A stretch of 64,000 nt of DNA, taken from Chalara sp. BL73. Its lineage: Eukaryota > Ascomycota > Leotiomycetes > Helotiales. Below the pieces are notes generated by a model that worked only from the letters and a program-made list of their open reading frames with translations, made no database searches and was not told where the DNA came from. The position numbers were made by a program, and so were the translations under genes. Of this stretch, positions 1-12,346 are shown in pieces. The stretch spans positions 273,051-337,050 of the forward strand of contig CAKJVC010000095.1 of NCBI GenBank assembly GCA_918026815.1. Direction: 5' to 3'. Each line of letters opens with the position of its first letter. The stretch's first letter is position 1.

Positions 1-321
1 ACAAAAGACTCAAGTTAATCTTGTTTTGTCTGTGAGAGGCTTAACTCACATTAAGCAAGATAACAAGAATATTAAATGTATACTTACTGTATGAGCTCTT
101 GGCTGTTTGTAACCCTAATCCAACTACGGGTTGTTAGGCTCATCCTGAGTTTACCCGATATTTTAATAAATTTATGTTAAAACGGGGTTTATATCCGCAG
201 TTAGTCAATATGAATGCCAAGTAACTTAAGAATTGCGAGCATATGTTCCGTTCCTAGTAAAATCAAAAATTAAAAAATTAGGTAGGCCCGAAGCAATCAA
301 TCATTCTTGGTGCTGTCTTAT
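1..321. other. Left edge, no gene seen
   Basis: This is AT-rich sequence lying downstream of the RNase H gene. I see no coding frame, RNA gene or clear repeat structure in it. Confidence 0.5.
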
Positions 322-1239
322 TTATACTAGAATCCCGATCGTTTGCTGAAAATCCTTCACTTGCTCTTTCTCCGCCCCGGCTTTCGCGGCTTTGTCAGCT
401 GCCTTGTTTGTGGCGCGTGGAATGTGCCAAAAGCAGATTTCCAGTCCATGCTTTTGACTTTGTCCTACTTTACTCAGCAATTCTTTCCACAGGTCCTGGT
501 TTTTCACCGCCGTTTTTTGACTAGTTATCCACCCATTCTGTCCCCACCGGCGGACCCATTCGGTTGCTCCTTTGACTACGTAGTCGGAGTCGGTTGCAAT
601 CACCAGCTTCGTCCAACCTTCACCATCCCAACTCCTAAATTCCAGCGCTGCAATCACGGCGCGCAGCTCAGCGCGGTTGCTTGTTTGCGGGTGAGCCTCG
701 CCAGAAGGGCCGTGGTCCTCCAACCGACCCCAGACACATCCGATCTCCGGGGAGCTAGGCTCAGGCGGGCGAAAAACAAACCCCCATCCCGCGGTAGGGT
801 TCAGGTTCCCATTGTTCCGACATGCGCCGTCGGTATAAATCAGAATGCAACTCGGGTTTCCGTGATGGACAAAGCGAGGAAACTGGCGATTCCGTAAATG
901 CACACACGGGAATAAGTCTGACGGAGTAATAGTTGACGAAGACGGAGTAAATGTATCGATAGTCGGCACAACTAACGCTCCATCATGGCTGTTTTGTAGA
1001 CGGGCAAACGGATCGTAGGGCTCCTTCTCCTCGCCGTCTTTGGATTCCGCTGTTTTTGTCGCCGGCCCGATTGCCTTGTATTCAATATCGCTTTCGCTGT
1101 CAACCGCGCTCGCCTCGTTCACGTCCTCAAAGAAAGAGTAGTCAACGCAGCACCGTCCACATATGATTTGCATATGGGCTTTGCATACTGGTTGCCCGTT
1201 TTCCAGCTCGATAGGGCTATCCGGTTGCCAAGGTGGCAT
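322..1239 (-). CDS. RNase H1-like protein
   Basis: This single-exon gene encodes 305 aa and starts at an ATG. The C-terminal half, from about residue 130, is an RNase H type 1 fold, which cleaves RNA in RNA-DNA hybrids. The acidic catalytic residues are visible in order: D in YTDGACR (about 134), E in SNRAELRA (about 190), D in ATDSDYVV (about 217) and D in NKAADKAAK (about 284). The N-terminal 40 residues hold a Cys/His cluster (VCKAHMQIICGRCCVDYSF) that could bind a metal ion. A central acidic stretch separates the two parts. The protein is longer than a minimal RNase H because of this N-terminal extension. It could be a cellular enzyme or a gene of retroelement origin. No reverse transcriptase lies next to it, which favours a host gene. 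Confidence 0.85.
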   Translation of the reverse strand: MPPWQPDSPIELENGQPVCKAHMQIICGRCCVDYSFFEDVNEASAVDSESDIEYKAIGPATKTAESKDGEEKEPYDPFARLQNSHDGALVVPTIDTFTPSSSTITPSDLFPCVHLRNRQFPRFVHHGNPSCILIYTDGACRNNGNLNPTAGWGFVFRPPEPSSPEIGCVWGRLEDHGPSGEAHPQTSNRAELRAVIAALEFRSWDGEGWTKLVIATDSDYVVKGATEWVRRWGQNGWITSQKTAVKNQDLWKELLSKVGQSQKHGLEICFWHIPRATNKAADKAAKAGAEKEQVKDFQQTIGILV

Positions 1240-1335
1240 CGTGCACGTAGTTGCTTAATAGTTGCCGTTGGGGTAGCGATCAGTTACTGGCAGAAGTTTT
1301 GTGTTTGGAAAAGATAGGGAAGTCACTGGCCAGGC

Positions 1336-1457
1336 TGTCGGGAATCGGCTTATGTAAGTACGCCAAGGAGCTAACTAGAGAAACTCACACACACACACAC
1401 ATTGCGGGGAAAGATTTCTAGCTCCTTGGCCAACATTACGTAAGCCGATTCCTGACA
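1336..1457. repeat. Imperfect inverted repeat around a CA microsatellite
   Basis: The arms at 1336-1373 and 1419-1457 are near-perfect reverse complements (shared GGAATCGGCTTA and GCCAAGGAGCTA). They enclose a loop with a (CA)n microsatellite. The structure could form a long hairpin and resembles a fold-back element or MITE remnant. It ends 12 bp before the MITE copy at 1470. Confidence 0.7.
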
Positions 1458-1469
1458 AGGCTGAACCAC

Positions 1470-1582
1470 TGTGAAACGGCCAAGTCCATTGGCCAGATTT
1501 GGCTTAGTTAAATCCTGGCGCCAAGATCCCTATTCTACAACCGATTCTGTGATATTATCACCTACAAGCGTTCCGGTTGACA
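1470..1582 (-). mobile_element. MITE copy 1 (internally deleted, family A)
   Basis: Read on the minus strand, this 113-bp element starts with TGTCAACCGG and ends with GCCGTTTCACA. It matches the two longer copies at 23941-24110 and 26559-26729, but part of the middle is missing. The flanks ACCAC (left) and CCCAC (right) are consistent with a decayed 5-bp target-site duplication. Confidence 0.75.
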
Positions 1583-2074
1583 CCCACCTTCTAGGTCTAA
1601 CAACTGTGCCCGTGGACATATCTTTGCACTATCTTGGAAATTTCACCACACGCGCTCTCGACGCGACTGACGCGTTGGATCGCATCGGATCGCGTAGGTC
1701 TTGACTGTGTACTCTGCAACGAGCTACAAACTTGGAACGACATTGCCTGACGCACGCTGTGAGAGTTTGAGCCAGAATGTGCATTGAATCCAGATACAAG
1801 ACGTGGCGCGAGGAACTACAAGAACATTAAGGGTTCCTCAAAAGAACGTGGACGAGATCACATGGTGCCTAAACTCGCGTATAACGCGATGCCCCGTGAC
1901 ACGCTGAGTTTTAGGCGCGTTAATAATGAGACTGTTAGTGTGCGACCTTCAGTGCAGTCTGAGAGGCTTGCACTGGGCCGGTAGTGTAGTCCGAGAAATG
2001 TACGCTGAACCAAGAGTGCATGCACTATCAGTGTAAACTACAGTGTGCACTAATAGTGCAGTTCATGGTGCGCA
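1583..2074. other. Intergenic stretch, no gene seen
   Basis: This lies between the MITE and the 3' end of the HET-TPR-zinc finger gene. Only short open frames without recognisable domains are present. Several GTGCACTATAGTGC-like dyads near 2000-2070 are the only structure noticed. Confidence 0.4.
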
Positions 2075-5000
2075 CTATTGAAAGCGCTGCCCCTCATCAT
2101 CGCTCACCTCGTGTCCCCAGCCCTCCAAATGCACAAATAGCTTATTCCTCGATTCAAAGGACCTCCCACACTTCCTACACCGAGTATCATCCTCATTATC
2201 ACTCTCATCGTGTCCCGACTCCCTCACATGCTTAAACAGCTGGTTTCTCGACTCAAAAGAAATACCACATTTCTTACACCGGGCATAATTCTCCCAATCT
2301 TCATAGTTCCCCTTCCGCCCAGCCGCCTTTCTCTTTAACTTCCTGGTAGCATAAGAGAGAGTCGCAAGACTCGCTGTCATAGCAAAGGGAGAAAGGCTGT
2401 ACTGAGAGTACTGGTATGGGTGAATTTCGCTTGCGTGATTGACGAGCTCATCCTGGGACCATAACACTGCTTGGCAGATGGGACAGGAGATTTCGGGTGT
2501 GGCAGAGCTCGCGTCACGCCATGTGCTGTACTCACCACTCTCGTTCTGAGAGCCCCCTTGGGAGAAGTAATCACCGGCACAGCTGCTGAGGTGGTTCTCA
2601 AAATCCGTGCGGTGACGGAGACGCGTGCCGCATGCGCTGCAAGTACCTTGGCGGCGGTTCCATTGGGGTGGTTCTGAATCAGATGAGTTAGTTATGTGAT
2701 TTTCTTGTATTGATGTGTTGTGATAAATTCACTCACCTCTGGTTCTCGTATCTTGAGTTTGGGTATAACCCATGGAATGGGATTGCACTTCCTCGTGGAA
2801 ATCGTTTCGAGAGCGGAGTGGTGAAGAAGAGCTGTGATTCGAAGGTGGGATGTTATATGATGTGGTGTTGGTGTTGTAATTTTTATTTGTCGAAGATAAT
2901 GATTGTTTGTTATAGGACTTAGTTACCTCAGTTGTAATTTGAGGAATAGCCGAATGAGATGTCCCTCTCGGGGGGTTGTAGGATACGGACGGTTTGTCCC
3001 TGCTCTCGCCTTGCTTTGTTGAGATTAGTGGTGTGTTGGTGTTGTACTTTGTTGTTGACGCCGACGATTGGTTGTTATGAGACTTTGTTTCCTTGGCTGT
3101 GACTCGAAGAGGTGAACGAGAAATCTCTCTAGGAGAGTTGTAGGATGCGGAGGGTTTGTCCTTGCTCTCGCTTTGATTTGATGGGGTTAGTGGTGTGTAG
3201 GGTGTGTACTGCGACGGCTCGTAGGCTGTATAGGGTTTGTCGCTTGTCGAGGCTGTATACTTTGGAGACATGTAAGACGTGGAAGGTTGGACCCTCCTTT
3301 GATTGCCTCCTTTTGATGACGAGGTATATTCTGGAGATGCAAGAGGTGTGGGCAATGGGTCGCCATCTCGGCGGCTCTTTGTTGATGGTGATTTTGTTGG
3401 TTGCCTTAATATCGCGTCAGATGCAGAGGGCTTGCCCTTCGTTTGATAGACCGAGTGGGTTGGAAGCGATCTGCCTGTCAAGGTGGAACCCGTTGTATTG
3501 GGGCCAGATGTTTTAACATTGGGAGTTAGTGCCGGTGTTGGTGGTGCACAGTGTGACATGGGAGCAGTAAACTCAGCAACACGCTCAGTTGGAAATCGCA
3601 ATCGCATGATGGTCCTGAATGCCACCGCATGATCTGGTCCGAATCTCTCCTCAAATCCAGCTATCGCATCCTTGAACATCTTTTCGCTCTCTGCGGTATT
3701 TCCCTGCTTCTTGTACACGACGCCCAGTCGATACATGGCCTCTAACATAAAAGGATGATTGGAAATGGGCTGCGTCTTGTATCCGTCTATAGCTTGTTTG
3801 ATGAATTTTACCGCTTTGCCAAGATTCACGGGTTCGTTCATATAGAGATATCCAAGGCTCGCAGACGCATCCAGGGTGCGCATATCATCTGGCCCAACTT
3901 CCTTATTGAAACCGTCCAACGCTTGTTTGAGCAAATTCTCTGCTTGGACGGAAGATTGGTTCTTGAGTTTTCCGAGACTCAAGACTGCTTCAAGTGTGTT
4001 GGGATTCTTGGAGCCTAGAATCCTATCGAATCCCTTGTGAGCTCGCTGGATATTCTTCTTGGCAAGATCAAATATCTCCTGTTCCGCATATAGATCTCCG
4101 AGTTTGAGCTCCGCAATGAGCAAAGGTACCTCTGCCTTTGGTTTGCTCTTCGGGGTTCCGATTTTTGTGAATCCGGCAATGGCTTGCTCAAACAATTTTT
4201 TTGCTTCCTCATATTTGCCTATCCGGGCACAAGTGATGCCGAGCTCTGTGGCAACGCGTAGTGTCAGCTCCTGGTCCACCTCAAGGGGTGTCTTTTTCTT
4301 AAGTCCCTCCAAGGTTTCCTCGAGATACTTCTTGGAAAGAGCAAGTTTGAGTTGTTTGAAACACAGAATTCCCAGAGATCGTGATGTCATGAGTGTAGAT
4401 AGATCGTCTGGACCAAGCCCCTTGCTCAAGCCTTTGTAAGCAAAGGAACACAATTCCTCGGCTTCGTTTAGCTTTCCTAGGCTGATATAAATAGACCCCA
4501 AACTATGAGCGGCCTCCAATGTGTCCGGGTGTGTGAAAGCAAAATCTTTGCTCTCTCTGTTTTCTTTGGTCGCCTTGCTCTTTTCTATTTCCTTGTATCC
4601 GTCATATGCACGTTGAAGCATATCTCTCGCAACAGGTATTTCGCCGATAGTCTCTTGAACCAAGCCAAGTCTTCTAGTTGCCTTGAGGGTCTCCGTGTCA
4701 CTTTCCCCCAATAATTTGCGGTATTTAACCATACAATAGCGAAACTTCTCCGCTGCTTTGTATAGTTCACCTTGTCCTTCGTAGAGCACGCCCAGTGAGA
4801 AGGCTGTTGAGCATGCTGCTAAGGTCTGCCCAGAAATATCTTGCAATCCACTCAGAGCGCTTTCAAATGCCTCTTCAGCCTGTGGAAGCTTAGTCTGTTG
4901 GACATAACACCTAGCCTTGTCTCTCAGGGCAGCTAGAGACAATTCTGGATAAGGATGATATGGTGAGCCATCCCCCCTCATGACTCTTTGAAACATCTTC

Positions 5001-8000
5001 ATGGCTTTGAGTGGATCGTTTTCAGCTAGGCGATGATTGCCGAAATCAGACATGACGGTGAAAGTAAATTTGTGGTAAGGCCCGTATCTGTTCTCAACAC
5101 CATTCAAAACCAGTTGATACAATTTATCTGTACCATCTAGCTTCTCTAAGATTGTGGAGACAACGGCCAGCCGATGGACCGATGAGAGCGTCAAAATATG
5201 ATCCTCACCTAACTCTTTCATGAAACCAGTCTGGGCTCGCTTGTAAAGCAGTTCTGCCTCCTGATATTTCTTACGCAGTTCATAGACGATGGCCAGGTTG
5301 AGAACAGTGATTAATGTTAATCTGTGTTCCTTCCCGACTTGCCTCTCGCCCTCTAGTCGTTTTAAGGCGTAAATGTAAGTTCCTTCTGCCTCCTCGTACT
5401 GTTCCTTTCTTTTCTCCGAGTCAAGTTCATCAATTTCAATACCCCAGATATTTTTGAATGCATCCACTGACGTCGAGGCTTTGCCAAATGACTTCAATGC
5501 TTCCTGGTACTTTTCAGTGGCAGCTTTAATGTCACCGGTTTCTGCGTGAAGGAGACATAGATCGGCACGTGCGTTGAGCTCAATCTTGTACCACTTGGTG
5601 ACTTTCTGGTCGGGGGTTGGCTCATTTGCCTTTGAGGCAGGGTTGTCCTTGGAAGCCGGTGTTGCTTTTGAGTCTGTATTCGTCTTGGATGAAGTGTTGA
5701 ACGTTGGCACACGCTTTACTTGGGAGGTAGGATTTTTGGCGAACGTTGAAGCGTGCTTTAGTTGGGAGGCGGGACTTTTGGAGGCGGTTTTCGCCTCTAA
5801 AGCTTTGGCCTTTTCGGATACTTTTGCATCTCTCTTCTTATCCTTGCGTTCGCATAACTCAAGAACATCGTCAAACATTTTTCGTGCTTTTTCCGACTCT
5901 TGCTCTTTCATGAAGATTCGCCCAAGCATGTGCAATGATTCAAGTCTCTCTGTAGAAGCGCGTGTTTTTGTGTTTTTTCCCAGCGTCTCGACCACCATAG
6001 TAAGCATGAGCTTGGCGTCGGCAAACCTACCAGTCTCAAAATACACGTCTCCCAAAGTTTTGAGTTTCTTGAACGTGTTATCCTTCTCTGGATCAAGTAT
6101 GCTCATCAAATTCTTTTTTACTTCCGCTGGCAAATCCGTCTTATTTTTGATGAGATGGCGAATAACTTCTTTCTTATTTGCATTTATGGCACTGTACAGG
6201 TGTCTAACTCGTTCGTCGTCTGGCTCCAAAGCATACTGATCATACTCAAAGCTTAAGTCGAGCTCTGATCGTCGGTACTCGTCAGCTTGCGAAAACCAAG
6301 GGCCATCGATAGTAGTATTGTTGCTAATATCCTTAGAATGGGAAGCATCGGCTGCATCTTTGGGAGATTCATTATCAGAATCCGATAAGCTATCTGAGGA
6401 CATATCTGCGCAAAGACTCTCGAGCTCTGAATCCTGCTCGTCTGCATGCTCATCTACATCACCATCTGCGTCCTCGTCCTCTGGGGCAGAAGCGGATTGA
6501 ATTTTGTTCAAAGTTTTGAGGACAAGCTTTGCAGAAACTGTGGGTTTGTCGACTGCAGGTTTGCCGTCTGCGGGTTTGTTGTCAGCGGGTTTGCCGACTG
6601 CGGGTTTGTCCTTTATCACATCATTCCCGATCCGAATATCGTCCATTTCCCAGTACACATCGTCCATATCATCATCAATGCCAACATCATCGGGTTCGCT
6701 ACCCTCACTGCTGTCGCTGCTGTTGTCACTGCCAAGTTTGCTGCTACCTAAACTCTCCTCATCGCTGTCATCAGCGTCTTCAGCTGCAGCGTTAACGTCT
6801 CCCTGTAGATTTTCGTCTCCGCTAGCAGCGCTAGCGATTACTTGTTCATTGCCGTACTCATCAAGAGCTTCAGCTGCCTTATGTTCACCCGAGCTGCCGT
6901 TACCGTCGCCGTCGCCGCCGTTGTCGTTATCGCCCTCGCCAGGAGTGGAATCTGGTTTCTGTTCACTCCGCTTCTTCATCACCCTTCCAACATATCGGCA
7001 TTCCAAAATTCCTCCTTTCGTTACCCCCACAGTTGTAACCAGAAGCACAGGTCCAGGTTTGTCATCCCATTCTCGCAGAAGCAAACATTCCTCCCAGTGA
7101 CGCAGTGCTGTTCGGACCTTCACTCTAACTGCGAGATTTTCTCCGTATGGCTCTAGCCGCTTGACTTCCTTTCGATATAGCCTGCGGTAGCCCCATTGCC
7201 CTGTAATAGCTCCCTTTTTATTGATGACTAGCATGTCGTAGTCTTTATCGATACCCCGCAGCTTCTTCGACAGATCCAAACGGATGTCATCAAGTGAAGG
7301 CACACACCACGACCAGGGCCCAGAGTCAGCCATAGTCACATTTCCGTGGAAGAGACATTCAAATGGAATATATCCAAGGTGAGTAAGAATGTGTCGCGTG
7401 ATCTCGCCTTCAACTCGTGTGAAGTCACAATCGGGTACATTCAAAAGTAGAGCAGCGATGATGGTACGGTCTCGTGCCCAAGATGTGCTTCGTGCTTTCA
7501 GGATAGCAAGCAGGTCGCCAAGTTCATCAATTGGTTTGCGCAGCCGTCGAATAAATCCTGATATGAGCCAATGCGCGCGCGTATGTCCACCGGGTTCAGT
7601 AGCTAGCACTTCCGTGTCGAGATCTTTAATTAGAGGCTTCGACCCTCCAGCAGGGTCTTTGAAGAGTACCTGTACCTTCCCAGACATAATCAACTCCAAA
7701 GCCGTCCAGCCCCGAGTAAACCAGGATGAAAGAACTAGGGCAAGGCATGGGCTACCATCATCTTTCCACTCAAAGTTGACAAGGTAGTTATCATGAACAA
7801 CAGTGGTCTTGGCGTTTGCATAATTAGAATGCATTTTGTTCAGCGCTTTACTGCGGGCCTTAGACTCTTGGGGTATGGATAATGCATCCCACCAGATTCC
7901 CGTGCATTTCAGCCTTTCTGCTACCTGAGCGAAGTAGTCAAATAGGCACTCATTGACGCAGCCTGCATTCTTGACTCCAACTCCTGTCCCATCAGACCAG

Positions 8001-9187
8001 ACGTGCGAGATTGCAATGTAAGCCTCATTTGGCCGACTCAGACACGGCTTGAGTCGTGACCATGCGGTTGGTTTCCCGAGATCAAGAGATGTCTCAAGAA
8101 GATCCACGTTAAACGTGCGTGTCTGACACTTAAGTGGTTCTTGGCATTTATGCATTTGTCCAACGGTCGTGCTATCGATCTGCGAGCGCTGGCATTTGGT
8201 TGGCGTACAGAATTCATGAATACCGTGAAGATGTTTGAAAGACTCGGGGTGAAGCATCAAGGCTTGCATGAAGTCTGGTAAGTCGTTTTCTTGGCGCTCA
8301 CTGAGTGTGACGAGATTCCAAAGTCGATTTTTGCAAATCCCAAGTTGCTGGAGGTCCTTCGCAGCCTTCTCAATCACAGGCAACGTAAGAGTAGGTGGCA
8401 GAAATTTGCGATCCAAACCATCAAGGTCATCAGGATGTACAACAATCTCGTCTTGAATAACCATCATCCATGAGAGTACATTGCACACAGTCGCGATGTT
8501 TACAGGGGTCCGTTCTGACCCATTCTCTAGAGACGGGCCGTCAAGAGATGGGCGAATATACTTTGCGCTCTTGGCTTTTGATCTCTTGAGAATCGTGCAA
8601 AGTCCATAAACAGCAGATGCGATATGTGTGTGCGCCTTGGTCAACTTCTGTTCACTAGTTAGGCATGCCTGACAAGACATGGTTGTTAAAGCCCACTCTC
8701 GAAAAGGCCTCCAGTCGCACGCGGGAGCTATTTTCTTCATACGATCTTTAGTTTCCTTACATTTCTTGTTCTTGCATTCATGAATCTTGGCTTGAATGCA
8801 TAGTTGACCTATTTGGTCCAAGAAACCCAGCCCTCTCTTGCGCAAGTCGCGCAAAGCGAGGTTGGGAGCTCCCAACCACATCTCGTTACGAGACTTGGAA
8901 TTGGAGCATTGTCCATTGAACCTCAACGATCCAGAGGCAGGAAGGGTGAGTTCGGTGTCTAAGTTTAGTAAAAAGACTGGAAACGTAGATAACTTCTCCT
9001 GGTCATTCTCCCTCTCATTAGTTAGATTATTACGCATCTCCAGAATGATCTCATCTTCGGGTTCTTCGGCATCGCCCTCCGACTGATCTTCATTCTCATC
9101 CTCAGAACTAAAATCGTCAGAGTCCAATTCTTCGGACATGATAGAGCTTTCAGAGTCGCTGTCTTTGCCAGGACCGTTGGCCAGCAT
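2075..9187 (-). CDS. Giant HET-TPR-C2H2 zinc finger protein
   Basis: Exon 1 is 9187-2737 and exon 2 is 2673-2075. The 63-nt intron (2736-2674) has GTGAGT, CTAAC and TTCAG signals, and joining keeps the frame, giving about 2349 aa. The order is: acidic N-terminus (1-50); HET domain about 388-500 with AYIAISHVWSDGTG, WWDALSIPQ and SSWFTRGWTALEL; acidic and Lys-Pro repeat linker (about 700-1000); kinesin-light-chain-like TPR array (about 1030-1860); Ser/Thr-rich disordered region; then four fingers starting CSACG, CPICQ, CKKCG and CRKCG. The last two fingers look duplicated. HET domains mediate heterokaryon-incompatibility cell death in Pezizomycotina, and TPR arrays can act as sensors, so an immune-type receptor is my inference. 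The zinc fingers suggest nucleic-acid or protein binding. The fusion depends on the intron being spliced. Confidence 0.85.
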
Positions 9188-10865
9188 AGCATGATATTTA
9201 TAAGCATCTGAGATATCCGCAGGGGAGACGATTACTTTTGACTACTGCGAGTTAGCAGCAGAGATACAAGTCGCAACTTTATTCAAGAACACATACTGAA
9301 AGTGGAGACATCCTGAATGAGTTGAACGTAGAAACACGGTTGAAGGGTTGGATAGCACTATAGAAGCGCTTGGAATGGTCAGGTATGAAGATCAATGCAA
9401 AATGATTCTTGGATGAAATCTGCTTGGGTGGATCGTAGGTAATCAAAGACGGGTTTCCACTTGTTGGGATCTTTTGTTCTGATGATCGAGCCCAATATTC
9501 TGGCAACCCGAGCTGAATGGTCGCTGTTTCTCTACACCAGCCATTACTGACCAGTCACAGGGGATAGTGCTCATGGGAGGGGAAGGCTGGTGTTGGACCA
9601 AAGAGTATCGTATGAATGAGGGTGCTACCATCAACATCGGATCCCAAGGTTGGGATCGTTTTCAGCCACCGAGCATGGGACGGCCTCGCACACCCACTTG
9701 GAAGCAAATCGGTGATCAGCTTTCAGCTGGAGCTCCTTAGCACGCCAATTGGTACAACTGGCAAGGTTGGTCGGGTAGTTCATGCACGAATATCAATGTG
9801 GGGTATGATAACATCGCCTCATAAATAGGAAAACAAAAGACTCAAGGCGTGAGATTGGGGAACGATTGGCCATCATCGGGCCCCGCGTCAGCCAATGCCA
9901 CGTCAGGCCCAGTTGATCCCAAGTACAGGTAGTTCAACCAGTTCAACTGATTTAGTCAAGTTCTTCCTAGTCCATGTCACGCATGGACCACTATCGAACA
10001 CGTGCACGATAGTTGCTTATGAAACATGATAAAATCTTTATTTACATTGAGATTTTCTCTTTAAGGACTGCATAGACCTCTAGTAGCCTTAAAGGACCTG
10101 CCGGGCTGAGAAACCCAACTGAATCGGTTGAGCCAGTTGAACTACTAGGATCACTTGGCTCTGCCGTTACGTTATCCAGCAGCATTCATTGTCGAGCGTT
10201 GTCAACAGCCCTAATGAAGGCTCGCCAGGCTCGGACCACAAGATCATTCAAGGTTGGAATAGATGGCTGTTATTCGCGAGAAGCTTCGTCCTCAGATGCA
10301 ACCCGACAGCCACGTTTGGGCATCAGTCGTCGCAGCCGCAGTACATGGTGAGCCAGAACGGGGAAACGAGGCGGGGGGACACGGCACAACGCAGAATGCC
10401 AACACAGCTCATTCTCAGCGTTTATTTACTTTTTTTGCCTTGACCAGTCACTAAAACAGGATCTTGTAGATTCTGCCTTGAGGCTCTAGCCCTCCAGCTC
10501 TGTCCCACCACCAATTCCAGCTTTACAGTAGGTGTTCAGTAACAGTCCAGGACACAGACAACTAGAACGGCACCTAAAATCGTGCGCGGGAAGCGCCGCG
10601 CGCAGTGGGGTCTGCAGGGATCCAGCACCAATACATCAATACAATTGGAGCATCAGTACAATGGAAGGTATTTTACCTGGTAATACCAAGTACCAAGTCT
10701 GTGGGTTGACAACATCAGCATTTCCCTCATAAGGTAAGCAAGTAAGTACTTGAGCTTACTACCCTCCTTTCACTTTTAGTCCCACGATCAATCGTGAGCT
10801 CTCTACCACTGTCATTATTCCCATCCCCGTCCCACAAGCACATTCTTAACCAAAAAAAAGATAAC
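9188..10865. other. Intergenic region with repeat-like pieces
   Basis: This separates the HET-TPR gene from the membrane-protein gene. No convincing coding frame is visible. It contains the inverted-repeat element at 9919-10158. The last 100 bp are pyrimidine-rich, as is usual upstream of fungal starts. Confidence 0.45.
9919..10158. mobile_element. Possible small inverted-repeat element
   Basis: The end at 9919-9953 (CCAAGTACAGGTAGTTCAAC...) is an imperfect reverse complement of 10121-10158 over about 36 bp, sharing the core TAGTTCAAC and a GATT end. The 240-bp size fits a decayed MITE. No clear target duplication was found. Confidence 0.4.
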
Positions 10866-12346
10866 ATGGCCCCTGCGCCATGGGCGGCCTTACTCCAGGG
10901 TTACTCTGCCGAACTCCTTCAATTGCAATCCCGCAACGTCAACACCACAAACCCCGTCACCGTCTCCGACTACCTCGCCGCGCAATGGGTGAACCCAGCC
11001 GATATCCTCTCTATCCTGCTGCTCCTGGGCCCTGATATAGTTCAGGGAGCTGTGGCACAATTAGCTGGGCGAACCATTACGCCGGTGGCCTTCTCATTCG
11101 GATGGGTAGCCTACGCTGCGCGGGCGCTGCTGAACGCCGTTGGTGGTTAGTGTTTATTGTCCTCTCCTTTCGTTTCATTGTTGCTCTCAAGAAACCAGCA
11201 TCTCATCGGTAATACAGATGGCTCCCTGATGCCCAACACAGACATGACCAACACCCTTGTCATCGGCGCCCGAAGTGGTCATATCCGCACGACGAAAACA
11301 TGGGTCTTGGGCAGGCTGCTCAGAGATGGTGATGATCGCGTAGATGAGGAAATGGAGGGTCGAGAACAGGCCCATGTGCCGCCGGGGACGACGGGGCTTA
11401 AACCTACCGAGGCTGCGAAAGACAAAGGAAAAGACAAGGAATGGGAAGCACTGCGCGTGTCGGTTTACCAACTGGTCCCCCAGGCGGAGCAGGGCACGGC
11501 ACATGGGACGCCGACGGTGGATTGGGTGTGGCTGTCGGGCTACGTGATGATTTTGGTACAATTGTGTATATCGATCATTCCGTGGATCATATCCAATGAG
11601 TGGGGCACCTTCATGATTGCCGTGTGCGGGAATCTGCTGGCTTTAGTAGAAGGGTCCTTGCCACAATGGAGATCGGAGAAATGGGCTGCGGGGCCGCGAA
11701 CGGGAAGTGCAACGGTGACGATCACCCAGGGTAATGGGAGTCGTCATGCCATGCTGATTTTGGGGACGAAGGGTGAGGGATTGGATCTGGAGATCTTGGC
11801 TCTAGGCACGAGAACGAAGTCGGCCGGGAGACTCACGAGAATATCAACTGCCGTGCTTGCACTTCTTTGGCTAGCGCTGTTGGGGACAGTTGCAGGCTTG
11901 AAGACTGATACTTGGTGTAAGTTCCTCTCTGCCACATCCAAACCCATACGCTCGTTAACATGCGTGCAGACTTGATGGGAATCGGACTTCTCGGTAGTGT
12001 TCAAAATGTGATCGCAGCAGGTGCGCCGCGAAAACCCAGCGCCATGGGGTTTCACATTAGATTGATTGAAACCATCTCAAATAAGAAAGTTGCAGCTGTA
12101 CTCAAAGAGGTGGAATCCAAGTACGAATTCGTGGGCACGTCGTTGGTGCCGGTGTTCTTCCCTGGTGGTCTACGTGTGAAGTCGGAGGAGGATATCGAGT
12201 TCTGGCGTAAAGCACAGGATAAGAGGATGAATCCAAATAACTGGGGGACGAGAATTGATCGGATACCGGAAAAGGTGGAGGAGCAGCTGGATGAGAAGGA
12301 TACCATACATTTCGTGACGAAAGAGGTGAGAGGGGAAACATCATAA
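10866..12346 (+). CDS. Uncharacterised multipass membrane protein
   Basis: Three exons (10866-11145, 11218-11916, 11970-12346) give about 451 aa. Intron 1 ends in TACAG and intron 2 runs GTAAGT to TGCAG, and all junctions keep the frame. I chose the ATG that begins MAPAPWAALLQGYS; an upstream in-frame ATG at 10794 is weaker because the extra residues look like leader sequence. Hydrophobic segments lie near ADILSILLLLGPDIVQG, VAFSFGWVAYAARALL, WLSGYVMILVQLCISIIPWI, FMIAVCGNLLALVEG and TAVLALLWLALLGTVAG. A soluble C-terminal tail of about 110 residues follows. I recall similar unannotated integral membrane proteins in many filamentous fungi but know no function. No neighbour suggests a pathway. 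Confidence 0.8.

Noticed and set aside
343..897. 184-codon plus-strand frame
   Set aside because: It is antisense to the RNase H gene, whose catalytic motifs are all on the minus strand.
1..9845. Shared 14-mer ACAAAAGACTCAAG at 1 and 9832 as element ends
   Set aside because: A few chance 14-mer matches are expected in a window of this size, and similarity does not extend.
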